A stretch of 9,347 bases of DNA, taken from positions 1 through 9,347 of the forward strand of contig CALEYZ010000082.1 in assembly GCA_937928195.1 (NCBI GenBank). Reading direction: 5' to 3'. The translations under genes were made by a program, and so were the position numbers. Shown piece by piece: positions 5,977 to 9,347 of the stretch. Under the pieces are notes generated by a model. The model made no database searches. It saw only the letters and a program-made list of their open reading frames with translations, and was not told where the DNA came from. The stretch comes from an uncultured Limnohabitans sp. (GTDB lineage: Bacteria > Pseudomonadota > Gammaproteobacteria > Burkholderiales > Burkholderiaceae_C). Positions within the stretch are counted from its first letter, which is position 1. Each line of letters begins with the position of its first letter.

Positions 5977-6723
5977 TTATTCAGCTCGCACTAACCAGAG
6001 TTGGAAATCATCAAATACTGGGCGCATTGCCACTGTCCATAAAAGAACTGCCAACGGCAATGTCGTGATATATCCCCATGCTTTGAACCCCCAAGCGCCT
6101 GTCAATCCGCCTATAAAAAAGCATGCAATCAACAGAGTTTGTAATTTCAATCGCTGCCGATTGGCGCGGACATCTGAAGCGCCTTTTTGCCGGTTGATGT
6201 AGACCCATTTGCCCAATTCAATGCCAAGGTCTGTCACTAAGCCTGTTACATGTGTGGTGCGAATTTCGGCTTGAGAAATCTTGGTGATTACTGCGTTTTG
6301 CAAACCCATCATGAAGCACAACAACATCACTGTCAGGGGCAAAAAAAGACTGGCAAAGCCACTCATCGCTGCACCAAAAAGTCCAAATACTAACAACGCC
6401 AGCGACTCTAAGACCAAAGGCAAACTGTAAGCACTTCTCAGTTGCTTGCGAAGGCCCCAATTGACCAGAATGGCGGTGCACATGGCGCCCATTAAAAAAG
6501 CACAAAGACTGCCCAGACCCACTGCAACCAAAGCGAAATTTCCTAGAACGATATCGTCGGAAACAGAGGACACCACCCCCGTCATGTGTGAGGTATAGCG
6601 CCCCACTGCCAAAAATCCGCCAGCATTGGCAGCCCCAGCAACAAAACTTAAAACAGCCCCCAACCTCATGTTGGCTTGGGACGAGCGTGTCACGCTGGTC
6701 CATCCGCGAATCATGGGGAACAT
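5977..6723 (-). CDS. DUF1275 (YoaK-family) integral membrane protein
   Basis: A 248-residue polytopic inner-membrane protein recognised as DUF1275/YoaK by the motifs NAGGF (33-37), SHMTG (45-49), MGLQNA (139-144) and RTTHVTG (155-161). The last two form the family's characteristic second-repeat signature. About six hydrophobic segments are visible (near 20-40, 58-88, 102-118, 122-142, 194-212, 217-233). The family has no firmly assigned function; a transporter role is often supposed. The ATG at 6723 is chosen because it lies five bases after the metG stop. Alternatives are an ATG at 6714, an ATG at 6669 close to the conserved core, and a TTG at 6765 overlapping metG. None has a good Shine-Dalgarno. 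Base composition is unusual: hand-counted lines give about 46% GC against about 59% in sulP and metG, suggesting separate acquisition. Confidence 0.9.
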   Translation of the reverse strand: MFPMIRGWTSVTRSSQANMRLGAVLSFVAGAANAGGFLAVGRYTSHMTGVVSSVSDDIVLGNFALVAVGLGSLCAFLMGAMCTAILVNWGLRKQLRSAYSLPLVLESLALLVFGLFGAAMSGFASLFLPLTVMLLCFMMGLQNAVITKISQAEIRTTHVTGLVTDLGIELGKWVYINRQKGASDVRANRQRLKLQTLLIACFFIGGLTGAWGFKAWGYITTLPLAVLLWTVAMRPVFDDFQLWLVRAE

Positions 6724-6728
6724 GGTGA

Positions 6729-8813
6729 TCAATGAATACGCATGCCAGGCTTTGCACCTGGCCATGGATTCAAGACATAAATACCGGGTTCGGCTTTTTC
6801 ATCTGCATGGCTGGCGGCCAGCACCATGCCTTCAGATACACCAAACTTCATCTTGCGAGGCGCCAAATTGGCCACCATGACCGTGAGTTTGCCGACCAAA
6901 TCTTCGGGCTTGTAGACACTGGCAATGCCGCTGAACACATTGCGGTGTTTGCCTTCGCCGACATCCAATGTGAGGCGCAAGAGTTTGGTGGAGCCTTCCA
7001 CGGCTTCGCATTGAACAATTTGGGCAATGCGCAAATCGATCTTGGCAAAGTCGTCAATCGAGATGGTGGGCGCAATGGCTTCGCCACCTGGCAGAGGTGC
7101 CGCTTCGACCACGGGCTCGGGTGCTTCGAACAATGAATCGAGCATGGCCCCATCCACACGCTGCATCAAGTGCTTGTAATCGTTGATGGCGTGACCTGCG
7201 CCAAGTGAAGCTTTCACATCTGTGAAGTTCATGGCCTCGATGTTCAAGAACTTTTCGACGTTGCTGGCCAATGAAGGCAGCACAGGCTTGAGCATGAGGC
7301 TGAGCAAGCGGAAGGCTTCGATGCAGGTGGTGCACACGTCGTGCAGACGTGCATCCATGCCTTCTTGTTTGGCCAGTTCCCAGGGTTTGTTTTGGTCGAC
7401 GTATTCGTTGACGCGGTCGGCCAATAGCATCACTTCGCGCAGTGCTTTGGCATAGTCGCGTTCGTCGTACAGTTTGGCAATGGGGGCCACACCTTCGTGC
7501 AATTGTTTCAGCAATGCTTGGCCATCCGCCGACACAGTGCCCAACTTGCCACCCAGTCGTTTGGCAATGAAGCCTGCAGCGCGCGATGCGATGTTGATGT
7601 ACTTGCCCACCAAATCGGCGTTAACTCGAGCCAAGAAGTCTTCTGGGTTGAAGTCAACATCTTCGTTGCGAGCATTGAGTTTGGCGGCAATGTAGTAACG
7701 CAACCACTCGGGGTTCATGCCCAGTTTTAAGTACTTGAGTGGGTCAAGGCCGGTGCCGCGACTCTTGCTCATCTTCTCGCCACTGACGGTTAAGAAGCCA
7801 TGCACGTATACGGCATTGGGCGTTTTGCGACCGCTGAAGTGCAGCATGGCAGGCCAGAACAAGGTATGGAAGTACGTGATGTCTTTGCCAATGAAATGGT
7901 ATTGCTCGACCTTGGGGTTGTTGATGTAGGCGTTGTAGTCCACGCCAATTTTGTCCAAGTAGTTTTTGAGCGAAGCCAAATAGCCAATGGGCGCGTCCAG
8001 CCAAACGTAAAAATATTTGCCCGGTGCATCGGGAATTTCGATGCCGAAATAAGGGGCGTCACGGCTGATGTCCCAGTCGCCCAAGCCGCCTTGGCCTTCT
8101 TCGTCTTTGGCAAACCATTCTTTGATTTTGTTCAAAACTTCAGGTTGCAAGCGGCATGTTTCGTGCGTCCACTTTTCGAGGAACTCAACACATCGAGGAT
8201 CTGACAGTTTGAAGAAGTAGTGCTCGGATTGTTTCAGCACGGGCGTCGCACCCGACAACGCCGAGTAGGGGTTCTTCACTTCGGTCGGTGCGTACACCGC
8301 GCCGCAAGACTCGCAGCTGTCGCCGTATTGGTCTTTGGCGCCGCACTTGGGGCATTCGCCTTTGATAAAGCGGTCGGGCAAGAACATTGACTTTTCGGGG
8401 TCAAAGAACTGCTCAATGGTTTTGGTTGCAATCAGGCCGGCGGCTTTGAGGTCGCGGTAGATTTGTTGCGCCAGTTCGTGGTTCTCCGGGCCATCGGTGG
8501 AGTGCCAGTTGTCAAATGCAATGTGAAAGCCATCGAGGTAGGGCTTGCGGCCCGACGCAATGTTGGCCACAAATTGTTGGGGTGTGATGCCGGCTTTTTC
8601 AGCGGCAATCATGATGGGCGCACCGTGTGCATCGTCGGCACACACAAAATGCACCTCATGGCCCTGCATGCGTTGTGCGCGAACCCAGATGTCGGCCTGG
8701 ATGTACTCCATGATGTGACCGATGTGGAAATTGCCATTGGCATAGGGCAACGCGGTCGTGACAAAAATTTGTCTCTGGGCAGCAGTGAGGTTCGAAACAG
8801 ACGAGGCAGACAT
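6729..8813 (-). CDS. metG: Methionyl-tRNA synthetase
   Basis: Charges tRNA-Met with methionine in the cytosol, supplying both initiator and elongator tRNA. The 694-residue protein has the class I signatures HIGH (30-33) and KMSKS (347-351). It also has a connective-peptide zinc knuckle with Cys154/Cys157 and Cys167/Cys170, of the E. coli type that often carries paired knots. The Trp-rich WLRYYIAAKLN block (370-380) and the anticodon-binding helical domain (about 390-550) follow. A C-terminal EMAP-II/Trbp111-like tRNA-binding domain starts at about 585 (DDFAKIDLRIAQIV) and runs to the end. A proline/alanine linker (about 563-583) separates it. Length is close to the 677 residues of E. coli. 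The ATG at 8813 lacks a clear Shine-Dalgarno. It is divergent from apbC and is followed within about five bases by the DUF1275 gene. Confidence 0.98.
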   Translation of the reverse strand: MSASSVSNLTAAQRQIFVTTALPYANGNFHIGHIMEYIQADIWVRAQRMQGHEVHFVCADDAHGAPIMIAAEKAGITPQQFVANIASGRKPYLDGFHIAFDNWHSTDGPENHELAQQIYRDLKAAGLIATKTIEQFFDPEKSMFLPDRFIKGECPKCGAKDQYGDSCESCGAVYAPTEVKNPYSALSGATPVLKQSEHYFFKLSDPRCVEFLEKWTHETCRLQPEVLNKIKEWFAKDEEGQGGLGDWDISRDAPYFGIEIPDAPGKYFYVWLDAPIGYLASLKNYLDKIGVDYNAYINNPKVEQYHFIGKDITYFHTLFWPAMLHFSGRKTPNAVYVHGFLTVSGEKMSKSRGTGLDPLKYLKLGMNPEWLRYYIAAKLNARNEDVDFNPEDFLARVNADLVGKYINIASRAAGFIAKRLGGKLGTVSADGQALLKQLHEGVAPIAKLYDERDYAKALREVMLLADRVNEYVDQNKPWELAKQEGMDARLHDVCTTCIEAFRLLSLMLKPVLPSLASNVEKFLNIEAMNFTDVKASLGAGHAINDYKHLMQRVDGAMLDSLFEAPEPVVEAAPLPGGEAIAPTISIDDFAKIDLRIAQIVQCEAVEGSTKLLRLTLDVGEGKHRNVFSGIASVYKPEDLVGKLTVMVANLAPRKMKFGVSEGMVLAASHADEKAEPGIYVLNPWPGAKPGMRIH

Positions 8814-8902
8814 GAGGGGTCAATTTGTAGGGGAATCCTTGATTTTATGGGCTTCAGCCACCCGATGTCGCTAAACTTCCGGCCATTCGCAGAAAGTTTC
8901 AC
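8814..8902. promoter_or_regulatory. Divergent metG/apbC intergenic region with candidate metG promoter
   Basis: The 89 bases between two divergent starts should carry both promoters. For metG (minus strand) GCGACA (8871-8866, four of six -35 matches) and TAAAAT (8847-8842, five of six -10 matches) are 18 bases apart, a plausible sigma-70 pair. For apbC, TTGATT (8839-8844) could be a -35, but no good -10 lies at 16-18 bases. AGAAAG (8891-8896), six bases before the apbC ATG, is a weak Shine-Dalgarno. No T-box, riboswitch or leader peptide is seen ahead of metG. Confidence 0.35.
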
Positions 8903-9347
8903 ATGTCGACCCCAGAACAACTCCAAAAAGCCCTCGAATCGGTCATCGATCCCAACACTGGCAAAGATTTTGTCTCCACCAAAGCCCTTAAAAACCTGGT
9001 CGTAGACGGTGGCAATGTGGCCTTTGATGTCGAATTGGGCTATCCCGCCAAGAGCCAAATTCCTGGTTTGCGCAATGCCCTGATTGCAGCGGCCAAACAG
9101 GTGCCGGGTGTGACCAATGTGTCGGCCAACGTCACCATGAAAATTGTGGCCCATGCGGCCCAGCGCGGCGTGGCCTTGCTACCGCAGGTTAAAAACATTG
9201 TGGCCGTGGCTTCCGGCAAAGGTGGCGTGGGCAAAAGCACCACCGCCGTGAACTTGGCGCTGGCGCTGGCTGCGGAAGGTGCCAGTGTGGGCTTGCTCGA
9301 TGCCGACATTTACGGCCCCAGCCAGCCCATGATGATGGGCATTGAAG
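8903..9347 (+). CDS. apbC: Fe-S cluster carrier ATPase ApbC/Mrp (5' part, runs off the window)
   Basis: The first 148 codons of an Mrp/NBP35-type P-loop ATPase that binds and hands over Fe-S clusters in the cytosol. The frame opens at ATG 8903 and stays open to the right edge. Residues about 5-80 form the N-terminal MIP18/DUF59 domain (VIDPNTGKDF at 14-23, IPGLRNALIAA further on). After a short linker comes the deviant Walker A GKGGVGKST (105-113) preceded by VAVAS, then LLDADIYGPSQP, the switch I region typical of Mrp. The family is usually about 360 residues, so roughly the last 60%, including the CxxC cluster-binding pair, is outside. It is divergent from metG, as mrp is in E. coli. Confidence 0.95.
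   Translation, partial: MSTPEQLQKALESVIDPNTGKDFVSTKALKNLVVDGGNVAFDVELGYPAKSQIPGLRNALIAAAKQVPGVTNVSANVTMKIVAHAAQRGVALLPQVKNIVAVASGKGGVGKSTTAVNLALALAAEGASVGLLDADIYGPSQPMMMGIE

Noticed and set aside
6724..6765. TTG start for the DUF1275 gene overlapping metG
   Set aside because: It would force a 37-base overlap with the metG end and add residues unlike a membrane-protein N terminus; the ATG at 6723 gives a normal junction.
8609..9154. 181-codon minus-strand frame spanning the metG start, the intergenic region and apbC
   Set aside because: Its metG part is out of frame with the real HIGH-containing protein and the rest is antisense to the ApbC DUF59 domain.
1..9347. CRISPR arrays, tRNA/rRNA genes, transposons, toxin-antitoxin or phage-defence modules
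   Set aside because: No spaced direct repeats, cloverleaf or rRNA-like sequence, transposase motif or defence-protein domain was recognised on either strand; nearly all bases are covered by housekeeping genes.

Overview
The window is a compact stretch of housekeeping chromosome from a betaproteobacterium. The proteins (SecB, GpsA, ScpA, MetG, DUF3460, the YibN-like rhodanese) look like those of Burkholderiales, most likely a Comamonadaceae of the Limnohabitans/Rhodoferax type with mid-50s to about 60% GC. The family assignment is by recognition and inference; no database search was run. No rRNA, tRNA, CRISPR array, insertion sequence, phage gene or replication origin is visible, and no gene-free stretch reaches 300 bases (the longest are 112 and 114 bases).

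Left part (9-3195): gpmA (phosphoglycerate mutase, minus strand) is divergent from a plus-strand series yibN (membrane-anchored rhodanese), grxC (glutaredoxin), secB (export chaperone) and gpsA (glycerol-3-phosphate dehydrogenase). This is the same yibN-grxC-secB-gpsA order known from Escherichia coli. There the divergent neighbour is also a phosphoglycerate mutase, but the non-homologous cofactor-independent GpmM.

Middle and right part (3182-8813, all minus strand, read right to left): metG (methionyl-tRNA synthetase), a DUF1275/YoaK-family membrane protein, a SulP anion transporter with a STAS domain, a 70-residue DUF3460 protein, and scpA (condensin kleisin). Junctions are very tight: about 5 bases, 2 bases, 46 bases and a 4-base overlap. 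They could be one long transcript, although internal promoters are likely. The DUF1275 gene is clearly more AT-rich than its neighbours. gpsA and scpA converge and overlap by 14 bases at their 3' ends.

Right edge (8903-9347): the first 148 codons of apbC/mrp, an Fe-S cluster carrier ATPase, run off the window divergently from metG, another arrangement shared with E. coli.

No complete novel system is evident. The best lead is the DUF3460 small protein of unknown function, whose stop codon is fused to the TTG start of the kleisin gene scpA. Next come the AT-rich DUF1275 gene packed between metG and sulP, and the analogous replacement of the phosphoglycerate mutase next to the yibN-secB cluster.
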